From DATJGS01 sp035494735 (GTDB lineage Bacteria; Eisenbacteria; RBG-16-71-46), in assembly GCA_035494735.1 (NCBI GenBank), contig DATJGS010000019.1, forward strand, positions 147,792-211,791: a DNA stretch of 64,000 nucleotides, given 5' to 3'. Below are positions 52,101 through 59,602 of the stretch, in pieces. The position numbers were made by a program, and so were the translations under genes. The notes below the pieces were generated by a model. The model saw only the letters and a list, made by a program, of their open reading frames with translations, was not told the origin of the DNA and did no database searches. How positions within the stretch are numbered: position 1 is the stretch's first letter; each line of letters starts with the position of its first letter.

Positions 52101-52590
52101 GCACGATGTCCCACGCGGTCGAGAACTCCTCGCGCAGGCCGTCGTTCGCCGGGTGCGTGATGGCCGCGTGCGAGAAGTACGAGCGCCAGAAGCCGTAGTG
52201 CCACGCGGCGCCCAGCGTCAGCGGTTCGCTGCGGAAGCGCTCCTTGATGAGCTTGTCGAGATCGAACGACGTGATCTCGAGCTGCGGGACGTCGCGCGAC
52301 ACGCGCGAGAACTTGGACAGGAACAGCCGGCCGCGCTGCCCGCGCGACAGGCGCCAGAACGCGGCCTCGTCGATGCCGTGCCGCTCGAGCAGGAACGACA
52401 GCAGCGCGCGGCGCCGCTCGCGCTCGGCGACGCGCGGGCTGTCGGGATCGACGATGAGCGTGAGCAGGTCCTCCCACGCCTCCAGCTGGTCGCGCAGCGG
52501 CGCGCCGTTCGCGCCCGGGCCGGCGGCCGGCGCCGCGCCGTTCGTCGCGCCTCTCAGGTCGTCGCGAATGCGCTCGAGGCCGATGCTCAA
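46147..52590 (-). CDS. Giant glutamate-synthase-like protein with rearranged domains
   Basis: A 2147-residue protein. About 1-730: GltB central-domain-like (CWQHSILDFLSCMGIDDIQ near 440 matches the KMGIS region). About 735-1010: FMN/glutamate-synthase domain (ISLGAAS, EIKINQGAKPGKGGRLSG near 800, ALSPDPKHDIYSIED), ending in CNQCGNCHLDCPRGGITT (about 992). About 1290-1650: GlxB-like class-II amidotransferase (HVWGMHHRYPTNSP near 1385, GAHPFKAYNVLLMHNGE near 1417) without an N-terminal Cys. About 1840-1990: GXGXG domain (GREFGDFVGALLEGAEIWVYG). Canonical GltB has amidotransferase first. The modules resemble split MgsA/B/C or GlxB/C/D subunits fused in the order C-A-B. TTG 52590, preceded by GGGGAGG, overlaps the upstream stop. 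The reaction is unknown. Confidence 0.85.
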   Translation of the reverse strand: MSIGLERIRDDLRGATNGAAPAAGPGANGAPLRDQLEAWEDLLTLIVDPDSPRVAERERRRALLSFLLERHGIDEAAFWRLSRGQRGRLFLSKFSRVSRDVPQLEITSFDLDKLIKERFRSEPLTLGAAWHYGFWRSYFSHAAITHPANDGLREEFSTAWDIVRKQPAVLFQGAAGQTQATLRSLRLDLPMIVGPLPYGDGVSIERAYLEAIASADDANDVHTRSLVVVPAKRYLEHIAAFRPHAADVMLRLTAPQVAALAAPDANAVALTDMLASSRIAEIVWSEDLAAHVVALRSVNPDLLVSTYLEHTDDAGFFDALLGAVRIEGVAMIHYQTGAHKSYRLTPEIDARLKAENLRARVQLVSAGGDSDTQASAATVYESVLLGANGGSMTHVAALALLPELVDVYHGADPAPLVARLRARGREALRDQAIHTLSCWQHSILDFLSCMGIDDIQKTSGNTMAITMTEDWVREVDALVTPEFGRENAELNARRVAAEPVPGAVRARFRVSQLLREVRPDQPLVQAAKILAHENANFHLENSNRNLSADFLEVIYRMSAGQMPTADDFFMQSDMGAMSLDAIGIRLSRESVAWSLERLKRDPQLLDYVSLAVPRGFLRPGAAPANADVSIAAKAGGEPLVAFAANGEGGFEVRLEKGHALENALAGDASLWLTSRDAEGAERRVELTAKAHGGHGRSVARASADGNVTLRREPRGGLVVAGFGFREPIWHGPVNHSSISLGAASEDFLTARVEGSAGLAMTSSGEGGPIRLSDDDMKWESLQAASGHFGIHAADLRRVRDVEIKINQGAKPGKGGRLSGAKVTPTVSRARNIPVGTDALSPDPKHDIYSIEDMPAEVWLWLLYHNHCGIKITGSNYTRYVAAGMWSNFVVDYLLVDSGLGGSGNYHADSSHVGWPDIFRTILHTHHALVMEKVDLDRSGTLKSIRDLNGAPFGAQGGTRLFASGGIRGELDMLKVLIAGADALMEASIGKAVAFGCNQCGNCHLDCPRGGITTKPELMLQNDRAQMRVRTRNWTALNMVKLAVLIDALNKESGALDASGREVDAKRMLRDIRELRGRTDLLIMPKHAPRTAEVAPAADHDSCRVGSLAVSEPVTVAAIWESACRSYNGGNNRGGGIDFAGFAPEPLREKTCLIFNTIGPDRDDAMREMLMHLAGCRFFDGAGAERSIVDVQDRLFEFKLPIRGKYQGEDGWRRADLRENPGDFYVLFVDLKPEVQRRYGRALIASPQWLQRRTKYEGLTDAALSAALDEAAAGRVPAGDPRLETFVADVREEYFTALAHILDSRYYRTHKPPGAPDGMYAAKRRGFVVSIGEDLGAIKISGWTHTIPEYFDFDRFWAGYPGAAERGGVQVTVRGRTFMTTALHAHVWGMHHRYPTNSPAIDPEGRGNPAGAHPFKAYNVLLMHNGEQVGVDSTSPFLSEFGYVHADASMGEGAQLFAGDSVYARKALTDTEYAAYLVDFTRRVLGLTTEEASQIISPITGFDLANMDDARRVKLKLLMTNYVQLTPTGPYKFTIVESRRVAGDGGTRRVVGFRENMDIKFLRPHEIIVTDETSEGGVRAVANGSEAKIADSMLRVLHEQGVLGDPAADMRFSMRPGGNPQRRDFGGVFEAFTTPGSGRMGLRNRFGERIDVERGGRKVDFGESLEHASAGGDAEWRRLIETHLAQLARTLEGAGAMSATRMFGPDDLLPPPANELIEHALEATARLSFADWRWLTEHALVAFATGGDARRAAAIRVLTELRKRLTFANLGDKALSSMEYLVDGGRAGDGSAEGGLTRILDAVPPLFEALAQSPKGAARYGRLTLDTRDDLSPPNDAARDVLVIDFAGFASESFGLDSASRIVSEAVRLGWRNLVGYGFIGGPRYVGTNLATPDGVAARGVTLELYGREFGDFVGALLEGAEIWVYGQGQSHYGMKADHGYLFVLQDVLNTGMYAAHGATISLWDSGSRFAAAGQNKVVLADGKTAAPGFKSVHFGSPNEYAFEYLMSGGDNSLHVVMGLRKPDARGELTLRPRPYSGKFFMSGAAAGRVFVFDPEVRLDAAQYRGNVLNAIGAEEWSRDLAPLLAREARRRGLPLRIEGEHLMLRLDGEWRRWRFDEAFAKLVPLKVAKAAQQAGIAPRSLKQMVGE

Positions 52591-55268
52591 CGCGTCCTCC
52601 CCTTTTCGAATTCCTCGATCGCGATGAACCAGGCCTGCGTCGGCGCTTCCATCACGCGCAGCGTCTGGCCGCCGTTCGCCAGGTTCGCCGGGCACACTTC
52701 CACGCACGTGCCGCAACCGATGCACGCCGCCTGCTCCGTCGTGATCCAGCGCGGATCGGCGCCCTCGAACTCGTGGTTCGCGCCCGTCGGGCACACCGCG
52801 ACGCACGCGCCGCAGTGGATGCACGCCGCCGCCGGCCCGGCGTCGCCCTCCGCGCGCAGCAGCACGTAGCGCGACGTGCCGGCGAGCGAGGCCGGCGTAC
52901 GCTTGAGGTAGCCGCCCGGGCGGATGTCGAGGAACTCGCGCGTGTAGCGCGGCGAGCCGCGCAGCGCGGCCAGCACGGCCACGTGCCGCTCCTCGCGCTC
53001 CGGCGCTTCGCGCTCCGCGGCCGCCTGCATCGCCTCGTACAGCGGCAGGTGCGGGATGCCGGCCTGGCACACCTCTTCGCAGTTGCCGCAGCGCATGCAC
53101 AGATCGAGCAGCGTCGCGCCGGCCGCGCCGATCGGCTGCCCGGCGTGCATCGCTTCGCCGACGTGCGTGAGCATCTGCGGCAGTCGAATCTTGGATTCGT
53201 TGAAGATCGGGCACACCGTGTTGCACTCACCGCAGTTCACGCAGTTGAGCGCGCGCGCCGAGGCCCGCTGCGCCGAGGGCGCGGGGTTCGCGGCCGCGCC
53301 CTCGAGCGGCGCCACCTGGAACGTCGCGCCGATCGTGGCCGGCTCGCCGCGCCCGCGCGCCGGACCGGCGAACGCGCCGAGCGGCCCGCGCAACGCGCGC
53401 ACGACGAGCGACAGCGGGCTCGCGTAGACGCCACGCACGAATCCGATGCCGGGCGCGAACGTCGCGCCGAGCAGCGCGCCGAGCGGGCCCTTCAGGAGCA
53501 GCCCCAGCCGCACGCCGCGATTCAGCACGGCGTCGGGATCGAGCGAGCGCTTCATGTCGGCGACGCGACGCGCCTCGGCCGCGCCCACCTGGCGCGCGAG
53601 CCACGCCGACTGCCAGCGGCCGAGCACGTACGGCTTGCCGTGGAAACCGTTCATCGCGAGATCGACGAGCGCCGGCGCGAGCACGAGGTCGAGCGCGAAT
53701 GCGCCCGTGCGATGGTCCGTGAGGTATCCGCCGATCACGAGCGCGCAGCCATCCGCGAGGAAGTACACCTCGGCGTCGAGTTCGCAGCCGGCGTTGCGCG
53801 CGAGCCGGGCCGCGGCCGGCAGGAAGCGTGCGACCTCGGCGCCCGGCATCACGATCTCGGCCGCGAGCAGCCCGGGGCCGAGGCGCTTCGTCTGCTGCGG
53901 GCGGAAGCGCTCGCCGGCGAAGCGCACGCCGTCTTCGCCAAGCACGCGCGGATGCCCAGGGCACTCGGCGAGGCGCGCCGCGAACGCGCGCGCGGCGTCG
54001 AGGTCGAGGAAGTCCACGAACAGGTACGCGCCGGCGTGCTCCGTGTCGGCCGACGTCGTCGCGCCCAGTTCCGCGGGTCCGACGATGCGCGTCCACGGCA
54101 ACTGCGAGGCGTTCGACAGCGCGCTCGGCTGCGCGCGCCACTCGCGCGCCGCCTCGTCCTGCCACACGCGCCGCGTGTGGTGCATGTGCGACGCCGAGAA
54201 CAGCTTCACGTTCGCGGGGCGCGCGGCGTCGCGATCCTGCGCCGCGGCGTCGCCACCGCCCGCGCCGCCACCGCCCACCCACTCCACCGCCGCGAGCGCG
54301 TCGGCCTCCGCATCGAACGACAGCAGGAACGCGCCGATCGCGGGTCGCGGCTCGATGGCCACGGCCACGTGCAGCACGAGCCCCATCACGCCCTCGCTGC
54401 CCGCGAGATCGGCGAGCGTCATCGGCTGGAGGCCGCGCGCGCTGAACCACAGCGCGCTCTCGTCGCTGGCCAGCGTGCGACGCTTGTGGCCTTCGTCCGG
54501 CACGTCGAGCCGGCCGTCGTCGTGGAAGCGCACGTGCTCGCCGTTCGGCAGCAGCACGTCGGCGGTGCGCACGGTGTCGAGCGCGCGGCCACGCCCGTAC
54601 GCGTTCATGCCGATGCCGCCGGTCACGAACCAGCCGACGAGCGTGCCGCCCAGGTTCGACGGGTAGGCGCGCAGCGCGAAGCCGCGCGCGGCGAGCTTGG
54701 CGTGCACGTTGCGCATGCGCGCGCCGGCGCCCACCACGGCCACGCCGGCCCCGGGTTCGATGTCCACGAAGTCGAGCCGCGACAGGTCGAGCGTGAGCCC
54801 GGCGTCGTTCGGCACCGCGCCGCCCATGGCGGTCGACGCCGCGCCGCGCAGCGTCACCGGCACCTTCGCGTCGCGCGCCCAGCGCAGCGCCTTCGCGCAC
54901 TCGCCGAGCGACGCCGGCTGGAAGACCAGATCGGGCACGGCCTGGGTCAGCGTGCGGGTGAACAGCGGACCCAGGTACACGTTCTGGTCGCGGTCCGCCT
55001 CGCCGCGCAGCAGCGCGTCGGTGACGATGCGCTCGCGCAGCGTGCCCGCGTCGGCGTCGGGCTCGGCGCTCAGCGCGGCGTGGAGCGCCTGCGCCAGCTC
55101 GCGGCTGCGCGCCGGAGCCTGACGCTTGCCGAGCGCGGCGCCTTCGTCGAAGAAGTAGTGGAGGTCGGGGATGCTTTCGCGCACCGCACCGGCGCGCTGA
55201 TCGGGCGCCAGCTTGCGGAACGCGTCGAGCGGTTGGCCGATCGTCTTCTCGAGAAAGGAGTCGGTCAT
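52587..55268 (-). CDS. FAD-binding (GlcD-like) oxidoreductase with four ferredoxin-type motifs
   Basis: An 893-residue flavoprotein/Fe-S protein. About 90-330: FAD-binding PCMH domain (VTLRGAASTAMGG, YPSNLGGTLVGWFVTGGIGMNAYGRG) as in GlcD and D-lactate dehydrogenases. The middle ends with a KRSLDPDAVLNRG element typical of that family. Four CxxCxxCxxxC sets follow near residues 673, 722, 813 and 848 (CVNCGECNTVCP, CMRCGNCEEVC, CIHCGACVAVCP, CIGCGTCVEVCP), enough for four [4Fe-4S] clusters. The HxGDGNxH metal motif of hydroxyacid dehydrogenases is not visible, so substrate is open. It should deliver electrons to the coupled glutamate-synthase-like protein. ATG 55268 is preferred; 55313 is an alternative. 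Confidence 0.85.
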   Translation of the reverse strand: MTDSFLEKTIGQPLDAFRKLAPDQRAGAVRESIPDLHYFFDEGAALGKRQAPARSRELAQALHAALSAEPDADAGTLRERIVTDALLRGEADRDQNVYLGPLFTRTLTQAVPDLVFQPASLGECAKALRWARDAKVPVTLRGAASTAMGGAVPNDAGLTLDLSRLDFVDIEPGAGVAVVGAGARMRNVHAKLAARGFALRAYPSNLGGTLVGWFVTGGIGMNAYGRGRALDTVRTADVLLPNGEHVRFHDDGRLDVPDEGHKRRTLASDESALWFSARGLQPMTLADLAGSEGVMGLVLHVAVAIEPRPAIGAFLLSFDAEADALAAVEWVGGGGAGGGDAAAQDRDAARPANVKLFSASHMHHTRRVWQDEAAREWRAQPSALSNASQLPWTRIVGPAELGATTSADTEHAGAYLFVDFLDLDAARAFAARLAECPGHPRVLGEDGVRFAGERFRPQQTKRLGPGLLAAEIVMPGAEVARFLPAAARLARNAGCELDAEVYFLADGCALVIGGYLTDHRTGAFALDLVLAPALVDLAMNGFHGKPYVLGRWQSAWLARQVGAAEARRVADMKRSLDPDAVLNRGVRLGLLLKGPLGALLGATFAPGIGFVRGVYASPLSLVVRALRGPLGAFAGPARGRGEPATIGATFQVAPLEGAAANPAPSAQRASARALNCVNCGECNTVCPIFNESKIRLPQMLTHVGEAMHAGQPIGAAGATLLDLCMRCGNCEEVCQAGIPHLPLYEAMQAAAEREAPEREERHVAVLAALRGSPRYTREFLDIRPGGYLKRTPASLAGTSRYVLLRAEGDAGPAAACIHCGACVAVCPTGANHEFEGADPRWITTEQAACIGCGTCVEVCPANLANGGQTLRVMEAPTQAWFIAIEEFEKGRTR

Positions 55269-55387
55269 CCCGGTGGGTTCGGGGAGGGCGTGCGCCGCCG
55301 GCCGGTCTCTCATGGATCCGCCGCGTTCGGCGCTCGGTCGAGCCCTCGAGTCCCAACGAGACGCGAGGGCACCGCACGAACCGGGGG

Positions 55388-55396
55388 ACTATAGCA
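55388..55396 (-). promoter_or_regulatory. Extended -10 promoter of the flavoprotein/glutamate-synthase-like operon
   Basis: Reading leftward, TGCTATAGT (55388-55396) is the best -10 in the window. GTGACC, 18 bases further upstream, is a possible -35 and lies inside the 20-bp repeat array at 55411-55470. The leader to the start at 55268 is about 110 bases. Confidence 0.6.
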
Positions 55397-55410
55397 GAGC
55401 TTGCCGGAAG

Positions 55411-55470
55411 CGGTCACGGCGCGGCGGAACGGGTCACGACGCCGCAGAACCGGCCGCGGCGCGGCGGTCG
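55411..55470. repeat. Three imperfect 20-bp tandem repeats next to a promoter
   Basis: Three consecutive units, cGGTCACGgCGCgGCgGAAc, cGGGTCACGACGCcGCAGAA and a more diverged cCGGcCGCGGCGCGGCGGTCG, fill the 60 bases between the rhomboid stop codon and the operon promoter. The first unit contains the possible -35. They could be operator sites. Confidence 0.4.
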
Positions 55471-56295
55471 CTACCCGCCGATGATGGCTACGCTCTTCAC
55501 GAACGACAGCACCACGCCCGCCGCGGTCGCGAGCAGGAACCCGATCGCCGCGAGCTGCATGCCGAGCCCCTCGCGCTTGTCTTCGTGGAAGCGCATGGCT
55601 TCGGCCACGACCCAGCCGCCGGCGAAGCCGCCGAGATGCGCCCACACGTTGACGCCGGCCATTCTGAAGCCGATCACGAAATTGAGAATGACCCACGGCC
55701 ACAGCTGGAGCGTGAGCGCGCTGTTCCCCGCGCGCCGCCCGTACACGATGAGCGCCGCGAACAGACCGAACACGCTGCCCGAGGCGCCGATCGTGGGCGC
55801 GCCGCTCACCAGGTCCGACAGCGCGAAGCCGACGACGCCCGCCACCATGAACAGCACGAACGCGCGCGCCGGGCCGTACACCGAATTGACCGCGGGCCCG
55901 AGCTGATACACGACGAGCAGGTTGAAGAAGATGTGGAGGAGGCTGCCGTGGAGGAAGATCGCGGTCAGCAGCGTCCACCACCAGCCGTGTCGCAGCAGCG
56001 GGCCGCTCGTCATGCCGAGCGCATACAAAGCGCTCTGCCCGGGCGACAGCATGTTGAACAGTCCGCCCGAGAAGATCGCACCCGGCTCGAGCGCGAGCGA
56101 CGCGATGAACAGCACGACGCACCCCACCATGATCAGACGGATGACGTCGAACTGGCGGCCGAAGAAGCGCTGGATGAGCGGGGTGGCGCCGTACATCCCC
56201 GGCCGCCACGCGCCGCAGAACGGGCAACGCTCCTCGCCCACGCTGATGAGCTTGCCGCACGACGGACACAGCATCGAGCCACGATTGGACGACAT
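55471..56295 (-). CDS. Rhomboid-family intramembrane serine protease with zinc ribbon
   Basis: A 274-residue protein. An N-terminal ribbon has C10, C13, C24 and C27 (CPSCG, CPFCG). Six or seven helices follow. FLHGSLLHIFFNLLVVYQLG is the family's HxxxxHxxxN region, the catalytic Ser is in GASGSVFGLF (near 170) and the catalytic His in AHLGGFAGG (near 220). GGAG four bases upstream supports the ATG. Rhomboids cut membrane proteins within or near the bilayer; the target is unknown. Confidence 0.93.
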   Translation of the reverse strand: MSSNRGSMLCPSCGKLISVGEERCPFCGAWRPGMYGATPLIQRFFGRQFDVIRLIMVGCVVLFIASLALEPGAIFSGGLFNMLSPGQSALYALGMTSGPLLRHGWWWTLLTAIFLHGSLLHIFFNLLVVYQLGPAVNSVYGPARAFVLFMVAGVVGFALSDLVSGAPTIGASGSVFGLFAALIVYGRRAGNSALTLQLWPWVILNFVIGFRMAGVNVWAHLGGFAGGWVVAEAMRFHEDKREGLGMQLAAIGFLLATAAGVVLSFVKSVAIIGG

Positions 56296-56304
56296 GCCGC
56301 TCCT

Positions 56305-58113
56305 TTATCTCCTGGTATGGGCCGCGAGCCACGTCTCGAGCGTGTCGAGCGCGGCCGGGGCGAACGTCTCGTCGATCTGACCGTACTCCATGGGCAGCCC
56401 GCTGCGACAATTCTGGAACAGGTGGTTGAGCCCGGGCAGCTCGACGGTCTTCGCGCGCGCATTGCCGCCGCGCGCGAGCGCAGACCGGATCGCGGCCAGG
56501 TTTTCACGCGCCGGGACCTGCAGATCCTTGGAGCCGCCGAGCGCGAGCACCGGGCAGCGCACGTCCTTCAGGAAGCCGGACGGATCGGCGGCGAGGAAGT
56601 GACGGAACCACGGCGTGCTGATCACGTCGAACTCGGCCGCGAGCCCGCCGCCCTTCGCCTCGAGCTGGCGGCGCGTCACCGGGTCCAGCCGCGCGTAGCT
56701 GGCCTTGAGCGTCGAGTCCAGCGCCGCGCGCGCCTCGGCCGTCGAATGCGCGCGCAGCACGGCGTCGAACAGCAGGCGGTTGATCGCGCGCGCCCCGGCG
56801 ATGGCCGAATCGCTCGCGCCGCTCGCGCGCATGAGCGCCGCGTTCTGATCGAGCATCAGCTGCTCGCCCGGCACGCCCGGTCCGGCCAGCAGCACGGCGA
56901 ACGCGACGTCGCGTTCGCGCGACGCGAGCATGGCCGCGATGAGCGCGCCCTCGCTGTGCCCGATCAGGCCGACGCGCCTGGGATCGACCTCGGGCTGGCT
57001 CGCGAGAAAGCGGAATCCGGCCAGCGCGTCGTTCGCGAAGTCATCGCTCGTCGCGCCGGCGAAGCTGCCAGTCGAGCGGCCGACGCCGCGATCGTCGACG
57101 CGCAGAGTCGCCACGCCGCGCCGCGCGAGCGCATCGGCGATCACGCGGAACGGGCGGTGGCCCAGCAGCTCCTCGTCGCGCGTCTGCGCGCCCGAGCCGG
57201 TGAGAAGGAGCGCCGCGGGGAACGGCCCCGGCCCCTCCGGCACGGTGAGCGTGCCCGCCAGGCGCACGCCCGGCGCGCGATCGACGTCGAAGCCGACGTC
57301 GCGCGTGACGTAAGGGAACGGCGGCGCCGGATCCTGCGGCCGCCGGCGCGGCGCCGGCAGGGCCTGCGTGCTGTCGGCCGCGACCACGACCACCGCTTCG
57401 TCCCCGCCGCGCACGTAGCCGCTGCGCTCGGCCGCGTTGTAGACGACGGACACCGCGCGCCGTCGATCCGCGATCACCACGAGGCGCGCGTTCGGCAGCT
57501 CGACGGAGAAGCGTTCGAGCCCGCGCGGATCGCTCGCCGAGTCCGCGGCCGCGGCGCTCGTGCGCCGGACGCGCGCCACGCCCGCGGCGTCGGGCAGACC
57601 GACGATCGGGAGACTGTCGAGCGCGACCGCGGCGCTGGCCGGCGCCGCGCCACCGACCGCCGCGCCACTGACCGCCGCGCCCGCGCCCCGGTCCCATGCC
57701 TCCAGCAGCAGCGTGAACAGCGCCGGCGGGCCGACGAGCAGCGCGCCGTCCGCCGCGCTCACGAAGCGCGGCGCGGCGCCTGCGCGAGCGACCTGAAGCA
57801 CCTGGCCGTTGCGCGCCACCCAGATCGAATCCCCGCCGCCCACGATCGCGACGTCGCGCCACACGCCCGCCGCGTCCCAGCGCACGCGCGTCGTGCGCGA
57901 TTCGCTCCGCCCGTCGTGCTCTTCGACGTACGTGCTCGTGAAGTCGCCGGCCGCCGGCCACAGGAACTGCGCGTAGCCGACGCGGCGACCGTGCTCGAAG
58001 CGATAGAACGTGCCCGAGTCGTGCATGGGCTCCGCGCGGGCGATGCGCGCGCCGATCGCGGCCAGAACCAGCGCCGCGATCGCGACGGCCGCGCGCCCGC
58101 GAGTTCGCGTCAC
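56305..58113 (-). CDS. Exported alpha/beta hydrolase (serine aminopeptidase-like)
   Basis: A 602-residue protein. A signal peptide covers about residues 1-25 (VAIAALVLAAIGARIARA). An N-terminal beta domain (about 26-250) is of unknown type. The C-terminal S33/dienelactone-hydrolase-like fold has LLLTGSGAQTRDE (oxyanion side), IGHSEGALIAAM (nucleophile Ser), an acid residue in LALGGSKDLQVP and a His in LPGLNHLFQ. It is probably periplasmic. The GTG at 58113 overlaps the DinB gene stop. The substrate, an ester or peptide, is unknown. Confidence 0.85.
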   Translation of the reverse strand: MTRTRGRAAVAIAALVLAAIGARIARAEPMHDSGTFYRFEHGRRVGYAQFLWPAAGDFTSTYVEEHDGRSESRTTRVRWDAAGVWRDVAIVGGGDSIWVARNGQVLQVARAGAAPRFVSAADGALLVGPPALFTLLLEAWDRGAGAAVSGAAVGGAAPASAAVALDSLPIVGLPDAAGVARVRRTSAAAADSASDPRGLERFSVELPNARLVVIADRRRAVSVVYNAAERSGYVRGGDEAVVVVAADSTQALPAPRRRPQDPAPPFPYVTRDVGFDVDRAPGVRLAGTLTVPEGPGPFPAALLLTGSGAQTRDEELLGHRPFRVIADALARRGVATLRVDDRGVGRSTGSFAGATSDDFANDALAGFRFLASQPEVDPRRVGLIGHSEGALIAAMLASRERDVAFAVLLAGPGVPGEQLMLDQNAALMRASGASDSAIAGARAINRLLFDAVLRAHSTAEARAALDSTLKASYARLDPVTRRQLEAKGGGLAAEFDVISTPWFRHFLAADPSGFLKDVRCPVLALGGSKDLQVPARENLAAIRSALARGGNARAKTVELPGLNHLFQNCRSGLPMEYGQIDETFAPAALDTLETWLAAHTRR

Positions 58114-58703
58114 GACGCGGGGAATCCCGGGCGCTTGCACACCTGCCGTGCCTGCCACACGTGCCGCCGATCGTGGGCGGCGATGACGTGGAGCCCGACG
58201 CCCACCGGGAACGGAATGCCGAACGCCAGTGGATTGCGGTAGCGCGCGCGGTTGAGATCGACGTCACCCGCCGTGCGCGCCAACGCGCGCACCCGATCCT
58301 GGCTCGCCACGAACGCCGCCCACGTCGCGTCCTTCGCGCCGCGCGACGCCGGAATCGTGTCGGGCCACGCCGGCAGGCGAAGCCGCGGCGGCGCGTCGAG
58401 CGAGCGAATGAACGCGCGCATCGCGAAGCCGAGCGCGATCGGGCCGCGGCGCGCGAGTCCGGCGCGGCGCGCGCGCTCCACGGCCGCCTCCAGCGCCGCG
58501 AGGTAGAGCGTGTTGATGCGCGCCAGATGATCGAGGCATTGCGCCACGCTCCACGCGCGATTCGGCACGGGCTGCCAGTTGAATTGCGCGTCGTCGAGCG
58601 GCTCGATCAGCGCGCGGGCGTCGCGGTCCACGTCGTCGAGCGCGCGCACCACGGCGGCCAGATCGTCGGGGAGCGTCGTCTGCGGATTCAAGGTGACCGC
58701 CAC
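58110..58703 (-). CDS. DinB/YfiT-like metal-binding four-helix protein
   Basis: A 197-residue DinB-superfamily protein. WSVAQCLDHLARINTLYL holds the first His, and HVIAAHDRRHVWQARQVC the two C-terminal His of the metal triad. FNWQPVPNRAWS is also typical. Family members include thiol-dependent transferases, but activity cannot be read from sequence. The GTG start at 58703 lacks a clear ribosome site; the gene follows the anti-sigma gene by eight bases and overlaps the hydrolase gene by 4 bp. Confidence 0.85.
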   Translation of the reverse strand: MAVTLNPQTTLPDDLAAVVRALDDVDRDARALIEPLDDAQFNWQPVPNRAWSVAQCLDHLARINTLYLAALEAAVERARRAGLARRGPIALGFAMRAFIRSLDAPPRLRLPAWPDTIPASRGAKDATWAAFVASQDRVRALARTAGDVDLNRARYRNPLAFGIPFPVGVGLHVIAAHDRRHVWQARQVCKRPGFPAS

Positions 58704-58711
58704 GCCGGCGC

Positions 58712-59602
58712 TCAGGCGCCGAACTTGCCGGCCATGACCACCGGGCCGCCCGGCTTGTGCTTGTCGGCCGAGCCGCCCGCGGCTTCGAGCGACACCGCGA
58801 AGCCGGCCAGCGTGTCGGGCTCGCCCACGTTCTCGAGGCGGATGAGCGCGTGGCCGTTCGCATCGACCTTGATGACGCCGAGGCTGGTGACGCCCCTGGC
58901 CTCGAGCGCCCATAGCTCGTAGTCGTGGCCGCTCGGCGCCGTGAAGTTGTCGAACGCGATCACCGCGCTTCGCGACTTGGGATCGTACGTGGCGTGCGCC
59001 TTCAGCTCGGCGACGCCACCCGGCGTCAGCTGCATCTCGGCCACCTTGACGCCCGGCGCGCCCAGCACCTCGAGCAGGCGCCGGTCGTCGGCGAGCCGGC
59101 GCTGGAGATCGGTGAGGTGACCGCGATTCTGCGCCAGCTCGCTGCGCATCGCCTCGCCCTGGTTCCACAGGACGACGCTCGCGATCGCGAACGCCGCGGC
59201 CGCCGCGGCCCATACCCACTGGAACGCCGGCGCGCGGCGCGGCTCGAGCTTGACGACGCGCCCGCGCGAAGGCTCCGCGCCCGCGCGCCCGCGGCCCGGC
59301 TCCGCGCCTCCGCGCTCGCCGGCCGCGCCGGGCGCATCATCCGCCAGCCGCTCGCCCGCCACCGTCGACCGCTCGGCGCGAGCCGCCTCGAGCACACGCG
59401 CGCGCAGCATCGCGCTCGGATGCGCCAGCGGCAGCGAGCGGGCGAGCGCGGTCGCGCCGCTCGCGAAGTCGGCGAGCGCCGCCTCGCACTGCGGGCAGCC
59501 TTCGGCCAGGTGCGCCTCGAGACGACGGCGATCGCCGTCGTCGAGCGCGCCCAGCGCGTAGCCCGCGCACAGGTCGAGATGTTCTTCGCGATGCTCGCTC
59601 AC
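58712..59602 (-). CDS. Anti-sigma factor, RskA-type
   Basis: A 296-residue single-pass membrane protein. An N-terminal zinc-finger-like anti-sigma domain (EEHLDLCAGYALGALDDGDRRRLEAHLAEGCPQC) has H-x4-C-x2-C spacing. A Gly/Arg-rich linker (about 95-120) leads to one helix (WVWAAAAAAFAIASVVLW) and an exported C-terminal domain of RskA type (FTAPSGHDYELWALEARG). GTG at 59602 overlaps the sigma factor stop (GTGA). It should hold the sigma factor inactive until a signal triggers release. Confidence 0.9.
   Translation of the reverse strand: MSEHREEHLDLCAGYALGALDDGDRRRLEAHLAEGCPQCEAALADFASGATALARSLPLAHPSAMLRARVLEAARAERSTVAGERLADDAPGAAGERGGAEPGRGRAGAEPSRGRVVKLEPRRAPAFQWVWAAAAAAFAIASVVLWNQGEAMRSELAQNRGHLTDLQRRLADDRRLLEVLGAPGVKVAEMQLTPGGVAELKAHATYDPKSRSAVIAFDNFTAPSGHDYELWALEARGVTSLGVIKVDANGHALIRLENVGEPDTLAGFAVSLEAAGGSADKHKPGGPVVMAGKFGA

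Noticed and set aside
46147..52590. Reading the giant gene as an ordinary glutamate synthase large subunit
   Set aside because: Domain order differs, the amidotransferase lacks an N-terminal Cys, and no GltD-type partner is encoded.
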